A stretch of 64,000 bases of DNA from Halosimplex salinum (GTDB lineage: Archaea; Halobacteriota; Halobacteria; Halobacteriales; Haloarculaceae): assembly GCF_003730195.1 (NCBI RefSeq), contig NZ_QWGG01000006.1:186001-250000 (forward strand), written 5' to 3'. Position 1 is the first letter of the stretch, and each line of letters begins with the position of its first letter. Below are positions 8,088 to 17,092 of the stretch, one piece after another. The position numbers and the translations under genes were made by a program. The notes under the pieces are model-generated. The model saw only the letters and a list, made by a program, of their open reading frames with translations, was not told where the DNA came from and did no database searches.

Positions 8088-9398
8088 ATGTACGAGGGAC
8101 TCAAGGGATTCACTGACTTCTACCCCGACGAGATGGCCCCGCTCCGGGAGGTCATCGACACCATCGAGGACACGGCCCGGGCGTACGGCTTCCGCGAGAC
8201 GTCGACGCCGGCGCTGGAACCGGCCGAGATGTGGACGGACAAGAGCGGCGAGGACATCGTCGACGAACTGTACGACTTCGAGGACAGGGGCGGCCGGCAC
8301 GTCACGCTGACGCCCGAGCTGACGCCGACCGTCGCGCGGATGGTCGTCGCCAAGCAGCAGGCGCTGTCGAAGCCGATCAAGTGGTTCTCGACGCGGCCGT
8401 TCTGGCGCTACGAGCAGGTCCAGCAGGGCCGCTACCGCGAGCTCTACCAGACCAACGCCGACATCTTCGGGTCGTCGGAACCGGACGCCGACGCCGAGGT
8501 GCTCGCCTTCGCCGCGGACTCGCTCACGAACCTCGGCCTCGACGGCTCGGAGTTCGAGTTCCGCGTCTCGCACCGCGACATTCTCGGGGAACTCCTGCGC
8601 TCGTTCGACGCGGACGTGGACACCACCGCGGCCATCCGCGCCGTCGACAAGCGCGCCAAGGTCGAGGACGAGGAGTACCTGGGCCTGCTCTCAGACGCCG
8701 GGCTCTCGTACGACCAGGCCCGCGAGTTCGACGATCTGCTCGTCGCCGGCGACGACGACCTCTCGGCGCTGACCGACTTCGCCGACAGCGAGGAACTGGC
8801 CGCGGCGGTCGAGAATCTGGAGAACGTCCTCGCCGCCGCCGAGGACTTCGGCGTCCGTCAGTACTGCGACGTGAGCCTGACCACCGCCCGGGGGCTGGAC
8901 TACTACACCGGCGTGGTCTTCGAGTGCTTCGACGCCTCGGGCGAGGTCTCCCGGTCCATCTTCGGCGGCGGCCGCTACGACCACCTCATCGAGGAGTTCG
9001 GCGGCCAGTCCACGCCCGCCGTCGGCGTCGGTATCGGCGTGATGAACTCGACGCTTCCCCTTCTCTTGCAGGTCCACGACGCCTGGCCCGGCGAGGGTAT
9101 CTCGACCGACTACTACGTCCTCCAGGTCGGCGACGTTCGGTCGGTTGCCTCGCGCATCTCGCGAGAGCTCCGCGAGCGCGGTCACGTCGTCGAGACGGAC
9201 GTGAGCGGCCGTTCCTTCGGCGGCCAAATGAACTACGCCGACTCCATCGACGCCGAGACGGTGGTTATCGTCGGCGAGCGCGACCTGGAGAACGACGAGG
9301 TGACGATCAAGGACATGAAGAGCGGCGAGCAGACGAACGTCCCCGTCGACGAGTTCCCCGGCGAGTCGGATCGGCCGACCTACGACGAGTTCGCCTGA
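8088..9398 (+). CDS. hisS: histidyl-tRNA synthetase
   Basis: Class II aminoacyl-tRNA synthetase that charges tRNA-His. The 436-residue length is normal. Class II motif 2 (FWRYEQVQQGRYREL, residues about 105-119), the histidine-A motif RGLDYYTG (about 267-274) and motif 3 near GGGRYDHLIEEFGG are all present, followed by an anticodon-binding C-terminal domain. The ATG at 8088 is preceded by a repeat hairpin, and in-frame upstream codons fall inside that element. truA starts 4 nt after the stop, so the two translation genes are co-transcribed. Confidence 0.97.
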   Translation: MYEGLKGFTDFYPDEMAPLREVIDTIEDTARAYGFRETSTPALEPAEMWTDKSGEDIVDELYDFEDRGGRHVTLTPELTPTVARMVVAKQQALSKPIKWFSTRPFWRYEQVQQGRYRELYQTNADIFGSSEPDADAEVLAFAADSLTNLGLDGSEFEFRVSHRDILGELLRSFDADVDTTAAIRAVDKRAKVEDEEYLGLLSDAGLSYDQAREFDDLLVAGDDDLSALTDFADSEELAAAVENLENVLAAAEDFGVRQYCDVSLTTARGLDYYTGVVFECFDASGEVSRSIFGGGRYDHLIEEFGGQSTPAVGVGIGVMNSTLPLLLQVHDAWPGEGISTDYYVLQVGDVRSVASRISRELRERGHVVETDVSGRSFGGQMNYADSIDAETVVIVGERDLENDEVTIKDMKSGEQTNVPVDEFPGESDRPTYDEFA

Positions 9399-9402
9399 GC
9401 GG

Positions 9403-10221
9403 ATGCGCGCCTACCGGGTCGCCTACGACGGCCGGCCGTTCCACGGCTTCCAGCGCCAGCCTGACGTGCCCACCGTCGAAGACGCGATGTTCGATTCGCT
9501 CCGGGATCTGGGTGCGCTGGACGGCGAGGAGAGGAAGCCCGACGGCTACGCCGCCGCGGGCCGGACGGACGCTGGCGTTTCGGCCCGGGCCCAGACCGTC
9601 GCGTTCGAGGCGCCCGACTGGCTCTCGGCGCGGGCGTTCAACAGCGAACTCCCGGCGTCGGTCCGCGCGTGGGCCAGCGCCGACGTAGACCCGGATTTTC
9701 ACGCGACGCACGACGCCGAGTCCCGGGAGTACGTGTACTACCTGTACGCGCCTGCTGGCGTGGAGGACGGCCTGAACCAGCAGTCGGTCGAAGACGCGTT
9801 CACTCATCTCTCCGGCGAACACGACTTCCACAACCTGACGCCCGACGACGAGGGGACGGTTCGAGACTTGCGCGCCACGGTGGAACGCGACGGCGACTTT
9901 CTGGTTCTGGGGTTGGAGGCCGGCGGCTTCGCCCGGCAGCTGGTTCGGCGGGTGGTCGGTCTCGCTGTCGAAATCGGGCGTGGGGAGTCCGAGATGGCGA
10001 AGATCGATCGGGTGCTCGATTCGGCGCCGCTGGACGGTCCCGAGGGCGTGGCACCGGCGCCGCCCTATCCGCTCGTGCTCTGGGATGTCGAGTATCCTGA
10101 TGTCGAGTTCGACGTCGACGAGGACGCGGCGGCGACCGCTCGCGAGGTGTTCGGTTCGCGGCACGCGGAGTTTCGGACTGTCTCCCGAGTTGCCGGCTCG
10201 ATTCGGGGCTCGCTGGAGTAG
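9403..10221 (+). CDS. truA: tRNA pseudouridine(38-40) synthase TruA
   Basis: Isomerises uridines 38-40 in the anticodon stem-loop. In the 272-residue protein the catalytic Asp is D56 in GRTDAGVSA (53-61). The N-terminal YDGRPFHGFQRQP motif (8-20) and the later SREYVYYLY and GGFARQLVRRVVG motifs are typical TruA segments. It lies 4 nt downstream of hisS. The following 500 bases are repeats. Confidence 0.96.
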   Translation: MRAYRVAYDGRPFHGFQRQPDVPTVEDAMFDSLRDLGALDGEERKPDGYAAAGRTDAGVSARAQTVAFEAPDWLSARAFNSELPASVRAWASADVDPDFHATHDAESREYVYYLYAPAGVEDGLNQQSVEDAFTHLSGEHDFHNLTPDDEGTVRDLRATVERDGDFLVLGLEAGGFARQLVRRVVGLAVEIGRGESEMAKIDRVLDSAPLDGPEGVAPAPPYPLVLWDVEYPDVEFDVDEDAAATAREVFGSRHAEFRTVSRVAGSIRGSLE

Positions 10222-10727
10222 TTTCTACAGTAACCGACGGCAAGCGATGAAAGCCCTCGGCCCGCTCGCTAGCAGTAGAGTCGACCGCCAATTTCAGTAA
10301 GCGACGAAAGCCCTCGACCCGCTCGCTAGCAGTAGAGTCGACCGCAAACGACAGCAAGCGACGAAAGCCCTCGGCCCGCTCGCGGTCGCTGAGCGAGATA
10401 TCCGCGCTCGGACAGCCGCACTGCACCGCACTCGCGCGGATAGTGCCCGCTCAGACGACTACACTGAACGCGACCGGGCCTCGCCCTTTCAGTCCACCAG
10501 GAACCGCACCGCTACCCCGAGCCTCACGCCTCCCCAACCGACTGCGGTGCTCAGTCGCTGCGCTCCCTGCGCTCCTCATCCCTCGCACGGCTCCGTCGTG
10601 CGGCCCTCGTGGACTCGGGCACGCACGACAGCGCGCGCCATCTATCTGAGTCACTGCTTCGAAACCTCGTGGCACACCCTTCCAAACGCACCCAAGACCT
10701 ATCTCTGACGGTCGAAACAGGTGAGAC
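10222..10727. other. repeat-filled intergenic region downstream of truA
   Basis: About 506 bases with no gene. It begins with three imperfect 56-57-bp tandem units (about 10241-10380) and continues into the second copy of the dispersed repeat family. A short AT-richer stretch near 10680-10720 precedes the methyltransferase start and may hold its promoter. Confidence 0.75.
10241..10660. repeat. dispersed haloarchaeal intergenic repeat, copy 2, with internal tandem units
   Basis: The core AAGCGAYGAAAGCCCTCGRC occurs three times at about 10242, 10298 and 10355. The first two are followed by the identical block CTCGCTAGCAGTAGAGTCGA. The third leads into the same series of blocks as the element at 7575 (GATAGTGCCCGCTCAGACGACT, GCCTCGCCCTTTCAGTCCAC, CTCATCCCTCGCACGGCT). 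This gives two ordered copies of one intergenic element within 3 kb. Confidence 0.75.
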
Positions 10728-11465
10728 ATGACCGAGGAAGTGAAGGAGTGGTGGGAGCTGACGGCCGGGTGGTTCCAGGACGAGATCGACCTGGACGTGG
10801 GGGTCAATTGGACGGGGACGACGAGCGACGACGACTTGACGCTCCTGCTCGACGTGGCGGGCAAGGACGTGCTCGAACTGGGCTGTGGCGGCGGCCAGTG
10901 CTCGGTTGCGCTCGCCCAGCGCGGCGCGAACGTGACGGGCATCGATATCTCCGAGGAACAGCTATCGTTCGCGCGCGAACTGGCGGCCGAACACGACGTC
11001 GACGTGGAGTTCGCGCAGGGCGACGTGACCGATCTGGGGATGTTCCCCGACGACAGCTTCGACGTGGCGTTCAACGCCTACGTCTTCCAGTGGGTCGACG
11101 ACCTCGCGGCCTGCTTCCGCGAGACCCGTCGCGTCCTGCGGTCGGGCGGGCGGTTCGTCTTCGCGATTCCCCACCCGGTCTACGACCTGGCCGACCCGGA
11201 GACCCACAGGGTCGAGGAGAGCTACTTCGACACCGGCCGGCAGGTCACGACGTACGACGACCTCGACACCGACATGGTGACCTATCGGCACACGGTGAGC
11301 GGCGTCCACAACGACCTCGTCGCGGCGGGCTTTCGCGTCGAGCGCATTCGCGAACCGGGCTCCGACGACCCGGACGACTGGGAGGAGGGGCCGTGGGGCG
11401 AGGAGAAACCGGAGTTGCTGGCGAAACTGCCGTCGACGCTGATCTTCGAGGCGCGGGCGGAATAA
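10728..11465 (+). CDS. class I SAM-dependent methyltransferase
   Basis: A 245-residue Rossmann-fold methyltransferase. The SAM-binding motif I DVLELGCGGGQCSVAL lies at about residues 46-61, the acidic motif GIDISEEQLSFAREL follows, and FDVAFNAYVFQWVDD forms the motif IV region. This is the methyltransferase 11/25 type that acts on small molecules, but the substrate cannot be told. It begins MTEEVKEWWELTAGWFQDE, with two Trp-rich aromatic segments that may close the active site. It stands alone, convergent with the dehydrogenase gene. Confidence 0.85.
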   Translation: MTEEVKEWWELTAGWFQDEIDLDVGVNWTGTTSDDDLTLLLDVAGKDVLELGCGGGQCSVALAQRGANVTGIDISEEQLSFARELAAEHDVDVEFAQGDVTDLGMFPDDSFDVAFNAYVFQWVDDLAACFRETRRVLRSGGRFVFAIPHPVYDLADPETHRVEESYFDTGRQVTTYDDLDTDMVTYRHTVSGVHNDLVAAGFRVERIREPGSDDPDDWEEGPWGEEKPELLAKLPSTLIFEARAE

Positions 11466-11486
11466 TCACGGCCGACCGTCGGCCGA

Positions 11487-12485
11487 TCACCACTCCAGAC
11501 GTACGGCCATCGCGTCGGTCCGATCGTCGAGCAGCGACTCGTAGAGGTCCGGTGCTTCCTCGGCGGGTCGGACGTGCGAGAACAGGTCGTCGACGGCGAG
11601 GCGACCCTGTCGGAGGTACTCGAAGTAGAGGTCTGCGTGACGGGCCTTCGTCCAGGGCGTCTGCGGGGTCGCGGTCGTCGGGTGGCTCAACTGGTGAGCG
11701 CCGATGATCTCGGTGCTCGGCGCGTTGACGTAGTCGTGGAAGTCGAGCGACGTTTCGCCGTGCGGACTGGACAGGAGGACGAGCCGACCCTGATCCCTGA
11801 GCACGTCGAACTCGTCGGGGATCGCGTCGGGGTTGCCGGTCACCTCGAAGACGGCGTCGGCCATGTGGCTGTTCGTGAGGTCGTCGATGGCGACTACGGG
11901 GTCGCTCGCCGTCGGATCGATCCCGACGACGCCCGACTCGTCGGGGAGGTACTCGACGCGCTCCGCCGCGAGGTCGACGCCGACGACCGTCTCGGCGCCC
12001 GCGATCCGCGCGAACCGGACGGCGAGTTGCCCGAGGATCCCGAGGCCGTAAACGGCCACGGTCTCGCCCCACTCGACGCGCCCGCGGCGGACGCCGTTCA
12101 TGACGATCTGGGCGATGGCGAACAGGCTGGCCTGCTGGTCGGTGACGTCCTCTGGGACGGGGACGTACTCGTCGGCGCCGGCGGTGACGTACTTCGCGTG
12201 GGGATTCCACGTCGCGACGCGCGTGCCGGGATCGAGAACCATCTCCGGGCCCGCTTCGACGACGGTCCCCACGTTCGTGTAGCCGGGGCCGAACGGATAG
12301 GTGCCGTAGTCGTCCCATACCGACCCCTCGGGGTAGTCGCCCGAGAGGACCGTCAGCTCGGTCCCGGCGCTGACGAGCGAGGTGTCGGTCTCGATCAGCG
12401 CCTCGTCCGCTCCGGGAGTCGGCCGCCCACGGTCCTCGATCACGACCTCGCGCGGTTCCGGGAAGGCGACGGTCGGGTTTTCCAT
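11487..12485 (-). CDS. medium-chain dehydrogenase/reductase family oxidoreductase
   Basis: A 332-residue MDR protein. The N-terminal GroES-like half contains SAGTELTVLSGDYPEG and PFGPGYTNVGTVVEAG. The Rossmann half contains the dinucleotide motif VYGLGILGQLAVRFARIAGA at about residues 146-165. The usual catalytic zinc Cys/His ligands (GHE, Cys38-type) and the four-Cys structural zinc lobe are absent, as in BchC-like or quinone-reductase-like subgroups. It probably oxidises a sugar or alcohol with NAD(P), but the substrate is unknown. It is the only gene of its unit. Confidence 0.8.
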   Translation of the reverse strand: MENPTVAFPEPREVVIEDRGRPTPGADEALIETDTSLVSAGTELTVLSGDYPEGSVWDDYGTYPFGPGYTNVGTVVEAGPEMVLDPGTRVATWNPHAKYVTAGADEYVPVPEDVTDQQASLFAIAQIVMNGVRRGRVEWGETVAVYGLGILGQLAVRFARIAGAETVVGVDLAAERVEYLPDESGVVGIDPTASDPVVAIDDLTNSHMADAVFEVTGNPDAIPDEFDVLRDQGRLVLLSSPHGETSLDFHDYVNAPSTEIIGAHQLSHPTTATPQTPWTKARHADLYFEYLRQGRLAVDDLFSHVRPAEEAPDLYESLLDDRTDAMAVRLEW

Positions 12486-12564
12486 ACGCGTCGTGCTCGC
12501 GGTGCCACCATGCGTGTTGGGGCACCGGAACGTTCCACCCGCTTCCGACGCGAATGGGTCGGCC

Positions 12565-13950
12565 CTACTCGCCGGGCCAGATGCCGGCCGCGCGCATCCC
12601 CTCGTCGGCGCCGTACTCCTCGAGTCGTCGCCTGAGGTCGTCGGGATCGAGGCGCGGCAGGTCCGTCGCCGCGACCGCCCGGACGAACAGCGCGGCGAGC
12701 ATCGCGTGCGCCCGCAGGTTCCGTCGGTCGGCCTTGTCCCGGGTGTCGGCGCGGGTGTGGGTCCACCCGCGGTCCCACGTCCCCTCCGCGTCGGGGCTCT
12801 TGCTGTGGAGCTGTAACGCGGGAATTCCCTCGCGCAGGAACGGCCAGTGGTCGCTGTAGGGGTGGGGCCGCTCCTGGACGGACACCGGATGCCCGACCGC
12901 GTCGGCGACGCCGGTCGCGAGGTCGGCGACGGCCTCGGAACCGTGGACGAGCGCGTTCAGGTCGCGATAGCGACCCGCGCCGTCCACGTTGACGACCGCG
13001 TGGACGTCCTCCAGCGGGCGGCTCGCGGCGAGCGCCTCACTCCCGATCAGTCCCAGTTCCTCGCAGCTCACGCCGGCGACCAGAACCCGACGGTCGAGGT
13101 CCATCTCGGCGAGGATCCGGGCCATTCCGGCTACCGTCGCGATGCCACAGCCGTTGTCGAGCGCTCCCTCGCCGACGTCGTGGGCGTCGAAGTGCGCGAC
13201 GACGACCACGTCGCCGTCCGCTGTGTCTCCGTCTCCCGCGTCCTCGGGGCCCGGACCCAGCGCACCGACGACGTTCCGACTCGTGCCGGGTTCAGTGTCG
13301 GCGTCCACGCGGAGGCGGGCGCGAGCGCCTTCGCTCGCGTACTCGCGGAGCCAGTCGCCCGTCTCCGCGCTGACGCCCACGCCGGGGATGGCCGCCTCGG
13401 CGTCGAACCGGAGCGAGCCCGTGGGCGGGAGCTGTCCGGGCACGTGGTTCGTGAAGACGAACGCCTCGGCGCCCGCCGCCGCGGCGTGGCCGACCTTCTC
13501 CGCGCGGTGGTACGGCCGACCGAAGTCCGGCGGGGTCGCAGTCCTCGTGACGGCGACTGCTCCCGCCACGTCGGCCGCGTCGAGTTCGGCGGGCGTCCCG
13601 TAGCCCACGTCCACCAGCGGCGCGTCCCCCTCGTAGGCCGGCGAGTACGGCAACGCGACGGCTTCGAACGAGCGCTCGACGCTCCGTTCGGGCACCGTGA
13701 CGGCGAGTTCCGTCCGCCCGCGCGTCCACCGGTTCAACTCGAACGGCTCTTCGCGGACGTTTCGGACGCCCGCGTCGGCGAAGGCGTCGGCGACCAGTTC
13801 GGCCGCGCGGCGGTCCCCGGGGTGTCCGCCGAGTCGGTCGTCCAGTTCCGTCAGTCGAGTGAGGAGGTCCCAGCCGTCGTCGGCTAGCCAGGCCCGACCC
13901 AGCGCCGCGGCGGCCGCGTCGGAGCGTACGAACTCGCGGCTGTCGTCCAT
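12565..13950 (-). CDS. M28-family zinc aminopeptidase with PA domain
   Basis: A 461-residue co-catalytic zinc peptidase. In order: an N-terminal helical segment, a protease-associated (PA) insert (about 110-215), then the M28 core. The first metal motif is HFDAHD at about 261-266, the bridging D-N-G-C-G follows, the catalytic Glu is in SCEELGLIGSE, and a later His ligand is in WTHTRADT. No signal peptide is visible, so it is probably cytosolic and degrades peptides. It is divergent from the oligoendopeptidase gene, so two peptidase genes share one intergenic region. Confidence 0.88.
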   Translation of the reverse strand: MDDSREFVRSDAAAAALGRAWLADDGWDLLTRLTELDDRLGGHPGDRRAAELVADAFADAGVRNVREEPFELNRWTRGRTELAVTVPERSVERSFEAVALPYSPAYEGDAPLVDVGYGTPAELDAADVAGAVAVTRTATPPDFGRPYHRAEKVGHAAAAGAEAFVFTNHVPGQLPPTGSLRFDAEAAIPGVGVSAETGDWLREYASEGARARLRVDADTEPGTSRNVVGALGPGPEDAGDGDTADGDVVVVAHFDAHDVGEGALDNGCGIATVAGMARILAEMDLDRRVLVAGVSCEELGLIGSEALAASRPLEDVHAVVNVDGAGRYRDLNALVHGSEAVADLATGVADAVGHPVSVQERPHPYSDHWPFLREGIPALQLHSKSPDAEGTWDRGWTHTRADTRDKADRRNLRAHAMLAALFVRAVAATDLPRLDPDDLRRRLEEYGADEGMRAAGIWPGE

Positions 13951-14092
13951 ATCACCCCTCGCGGCGCAGGCGACAAAAGCGTGGGCCGGAGTGGTCGGCG
14001 CCGACTCGGCGCCGAGTCGGGCCGAGGGAGTCGCTGTCGGCTGTCAACGGCACGATGAAAGGCTTACGGCGGTCGGTTGCGAACGCGTAGCC

Positions 14093-15883
14093 ATGAGTTC
14101 CGTACCCGAACGCGGCGACATCGACGAGGTGTACAAGTGGGACCTCGAATCTCTCTACGCGGACGACGAGGAGTGGGAAGCGGCGTTCGACTCCGTCTCG
14201 GAGCGTCTCGACGACCTCCGGGCCTTCGAAGGGCGGTCGACGGAGGACCCCGAGACGCTCCAGGAGACGCTGGAGACCTACGAGTCCGTCATGCGCGAGG
14301 TGGCGAACGTCGGCACCTACGCCCGACTGCGTCGCGACGAGGACACCGCCGATAGCCACTACCAGGCCCTCTCCTCGCGCGCTCAGTCACTCCGTTCCGA
14401 GGCCTCCAGCGCGGCGAGCTTCCTCGAACCGGAGATCCAGAGCCTCGACCGCGAGACCGTCGAGGCGTACGTCGAAGAGAACCCCGACCTCGAAGTGTAC
14501 GAGCACTACTTCGACGACGTGTTGCGGATGAAACCGCACACGCGCTCGGCGGAAGTCGAGAACCTGCTCGCCGATCTGGGCGAGGTCCTGGGCTCGACCG
14601 GCGAGGTGTACAACATGCTCGTCAACGCCGATGTGGAGTTCCCGACCGTCGAGGACCCCGACGGGGAGCCCCAGCGGATCACCCTCAACAACTTCACTAC
14701 GCTCCAGGAGGACCCCGACCGCGAGTTCCGCCGGGACGTGTACGAGACGTTCTACGACGAGTGGGCGGACTACCGCAATTCGATCGCCGCCGCCTACAAG
14801 AACAGCGTCAAGACCGACGTGAAACTGGCGCGAGCGCGCGACTACGACACCGCTCGCGAGATGGCGCTCGACGGCCCGAACGTCCCCGTCGAGGTGTACG
14901 ACACGCTCGTCGACACCGTCGACGACAACCTCGACGTGCTCCAGCGCCACGCCGACCTGAAGCGCCGCTCCATCGGCGCGGACGAACTGAAGATGTGGGA
15001 CCTGTACGTCCCGATGGTCGAGGGCGAGAGCCCCGACGTGGAGTACGACCAGGCCCGCGAGTGGGTGACCGGCGCGGTCGAACCGCTCGGCGAGGAGTAC
15101 CAGGGCTGGCTCGACGACGGCCTCGACGCCCGGTGGGTCGACGTGTACGAGACCGAGAACAAGCAGTCGGGCGCCTACTCCAGCGGGACCTACGACTCCC
15201 AGCCGTTCATCCTGATGAACTATCAGGACGACGTGGCGTCGATGTACACGCTCGCCCACGAGCTCGGCCACTCGCTGCACTCCGAGTACACCAGCGAACA
15301 CCAGCCGTACGTGTACAGCTCCTACGAGATATTCGTCGCCGAAGTCGCCTCCACCGTCAACGAGACCCTCCTCACGCACCACCTCCTCGACGTCGTCGAG
15401 GACGAGACGCTCCGCCGGCACGTCCTCAACCAGTACCTCGAACGGTTCCGCTCGACGCTGTTCCGCCAGACGATGTTCGCGGAGTTCGAACACGAGACCC
15501 ACAAACTCGAGGAGGACGGGGAGGCGCTCACCGCCGACCGCCTCGACCAGGTGTACGGCGACCTCAAGCGGGAGTACTACGCCGACGCCGACGTGGACGA
15601 CCGCATCGCTCGCGAGTGGATGCGCATCCCGCACTTCTACCGCGCGTTCTACGTCTACCAGTACTCGACGGGCATCTCGGCCGCCGTCGCGCTCGCCCAG
15701 AACATTCTGGAGGAGGGCGAACCCGCCGCCGAACGCTACCGCGAGTTCCTCGCCAGCGGCTCCCGCGAGTACCCCCTCGAACTCCTGGAGACCGCCGGCG
15801 TCGACATGACGTCCTCGGACCCTATCGAGGCCGCCATCGACACGTACGACTCGTTCCTCGACGAGTTCGAAGCGCTGATCTGA
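14093..15883 (+). CDS. pepF: M3-family oligoendopeptidase F
   Basis: Cytosolic zinc oligopeptidase that cleaves short peptides. It has 596 residues, the normal family length. The zinc site HELGH is at residues 389-393, and the third ligand lies in the downstream YEIFVAEVASTVNE segment. N-terminal helical sequence typical of PepF (Pz-peptidase) precedes it. The open frame continues upstream, but the ATG at 14093 (MSSVPERGDIDEVYKWDLESL) gives the family's standard beginning. It is divergent from the M28 aminopeptidase gene. Confidence 0.95.
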   Translation: MSSVPERGDIDEVYKWDLESLYADDEEWEAAFDSVSERLDDLRAFEGRSTEDPETLQETLETYESVMREVANVGTYARLRRDEDTADSHYQALSSRAQSLRSEASSAASFLEPEIQSLDRETVEAYVEENPDLEVYEHYFDDVLRMKPHTRSAEVENLLADLGEVLGSTGEVYNMLVNADVEFPTVEDPDGEPQRITLNNFTTLQEDPDREFRRDVYETFYDEWADYRNSIAAAYKNSVKTDVKLARARDYDTAREMALDGPNVPVEVYDTLVDTVDDNLDVLQRHADLKRRSIGADELKMWDLYVPMVEGESPDVEYDQAREWVTGAVEPLGEEYQGWLDDGLDARWVDVYETENKQSGAYSSGTYDSQPFILMNYQDDVASMYTLAHELGHSLHSEYTSEHQPYVYSSYEIFVAEVASTVNETLLTHHLLDVVEDETLRRHVLNQYLERFRSTLFRQTMFAEFEHETHKLEEDGEALTADRLDQVYGDLKREYYADADVDDRIAREWMRIPHFYRAFYVYQYSTGISAAVALAQNILEEGEPAAERYREFLASGSREYPLELLETAGVDMTSSDPIEAAIDTYDSFLDEFEALI

Positions 15884-15971
15884 GACGCGCGTTCGGCTCT
15901 CTTCGTCCGTTTTCCGTTCTCGAACCACCTCCGACGGAATCCATTTCCGCGTCACGCCCCAACTGCGATCG

Positions 15972-16319
15972 ATGAATGCACAGAACCAGCAACCGACGGA
16001 CGACACCGGGGACACCGCCGAGAGGGTCGTCGTCTCCTACCCCGAAGACCTCAGCACGTGGGGGCGCGACATCCTCGACGGGTCGCCGTTTCGCGCCTAC
16101 CTGACGAAGACGCTGGGCCGGGTCGAGGCGGGGGTGGTGAGAGAGGAGTTCACCGGCGTCGGGTGCTGTGGCGACACGCTCGACGTCCCACTGAAAATCG
16201 AGTCGGTCGAGGGGGGCGACCGGGTCGACGAGTCGACCGAGATCGAGTACACGGTCCGCGAGGCCTGCGGGATCGAGGGCGGGTGGCGGGTCCAGAGCGC
16301 GGGCGGGCCGACGGAGTAG
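15972..16319 (+). CDS. hypothetical protein with GCCGDTLDVPL motif
   Basis: A 115-residue acidic protein that I cannot assign to a named family. It has a disordered N-terminus, a central ILDGSPFRAYLTKTLGRVE block, and a Cys-Cys motif VGCCGDTLDVPLKIESVE followed by a third Cys in REACGIEGGWR. Three cysteines in so short a cytosolic haloarchaeal protein suggest metal binding or redox use, but this is inference. The stop is 4 nt from the 3' end of the convergent frameshifted toxin gene. Confidence 0.7.
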   Translation: MNAQNQQPTDDTGDTAERVVVSYPEDLSTWGRDILDGSPFRAYLTKTLGRVEAGVVREEFTGVGCCGDTLDVPLKIESVEGGDRVDESTEIEYTVREACGIEGGWRVQSAGGPTE

Positions 16320-16323
16320 CCCG

Positions 16324-16649
16324 TCAACGGAGATACGAAGTCAGCGTCTCGACGGCGTCGTCGACGGTGGACGACTGGATCCGGCCGAACCGTTCGCCGA
16401 CGTCGCTCTCTCCGGGCGACACGACGCCCACGGGACGACAAAACTGTCCTCCGGGACACCTCCCTCGACGAAATCGTCGTCGGTGAGCGGGAGCGTCCCG
16501 TCGAACCAGGTGCGGGTGGTGAGCGTCAGCGCGACGTACTGCTCGCCGTGAAAGGGGTGATCGTCGGTGTTGACGACCACGAACGGTCGAGTCTCGTTGT
16601 CGTCGAACGGGTCGCTCACCGCGACCACGTCGCCGCGTTCGAGCGTCAT
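16324..16649 (-). pseudogene. frameshifted PemK/MazF-like toxin gene
   Basis: Reading from the ATG at 16649, the protein MTLERGDVVAVSDPFDDNETRPFVVVNTDDHPF... looks like a PemK/MazF-type endoribonuclease (an initial R-G-D-V-V strand, then R-P-F-V-V-V-N). After SFVVPW at about 16430 the frame loses similarity. The expected ending, GVVSPGESDVGERFGRIQSS then an AVETLTSYLR tail, continues in the next frame to a stop at 16324. One missing base in a short C-run (plus strand 16427-16429) explains it. The start overlaps the upstream winged-helix gene by 4 nt. It is either a dead toxin or a sequencing error. Confidence 0.75.
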
Positions 16650-16996
16650 TCTCCGTCGCCGCTCCGTTCCGCCGCGTCGCGCCACTCGTCCATGTCCTCG
16701 GTCCCGAGCCGATCGTTGAGTGCGGCCAGCGATTCGCTCGTTCCACTCGCTTCTCGGAGTCGCTGCGGATCGCCGACCGCCCAGTACGGTCGCTTGTGGC
16801 GGACGAGGTCGCGCGTCTCCAGCCGGTGTAACACCGAACTCACGGTGTCGGCGTCGATGCCGGTCTCCGCCGCGATCTCGCCCCGCCGAAACGCCTTGTC
16901 GTCGTTCGCAGCGAGAAACCGGAGGACACGGGTCGCGTGGGTCTCCTCGCTCCCGAACTCCCCCTCGCGTTCGAACCGCTCGATGTCGATCGGCAC
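16646..16996 (-). CDS. winged-helix (MarR-like) antitoxin/regulator paired with PemK-like toxin
   Basis: A 116-residue protein with a winged-helix DNA-binding core: FLAANDDKAFRRGEIAAETG, then DADTVSSVLHRLETRDLVRHKRPYWAV (about residues 28-76), and an acidic tail that could neutralise a toxin. It starts at GTG 16996 and overlaps the toxin start as ATGA. Upstream, three TGTTTG hexamers (plus strand 17004, 17019, 17027) may be operator or promoter parts. This gene is intact although its partner is frameshifted. It is probably autoregulatory. Confidence 0.75.
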   Translation of the reverse strand: MPIDIERFEREGEFGSEETHATRVLRFLAANDDKAFRRGEIAAETGIDADTVSSVLHRLETRDLVRHKRPYWAVGDPQRLREASGTSESLAALNDRLGTEDMDEWRDAAERSGDGE

Positions 16997-17092
16997 GTCT
17001 GTCTGTTTGTTCGACTGTTGTTTGAATGTTTGCCCGTCTGCTGGTGGCGTCCGCTGTGAACGAAAAGACGCTGATTGGGCCGAGAACGTGAT

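Noticed and set aside
11245-12525. Arg-rich minus-strand frame opposite the methyltransferase and dehydrogenase
   Set aside because: Frame shift shadow, biased Arg/Gly composition.
14387-16015. Long minus-strand open frame (about 540 codons) opposite pepF
   Set aside because: High-G+C antisense shadow; no motifs, and the plus-strand peptidase is clear.
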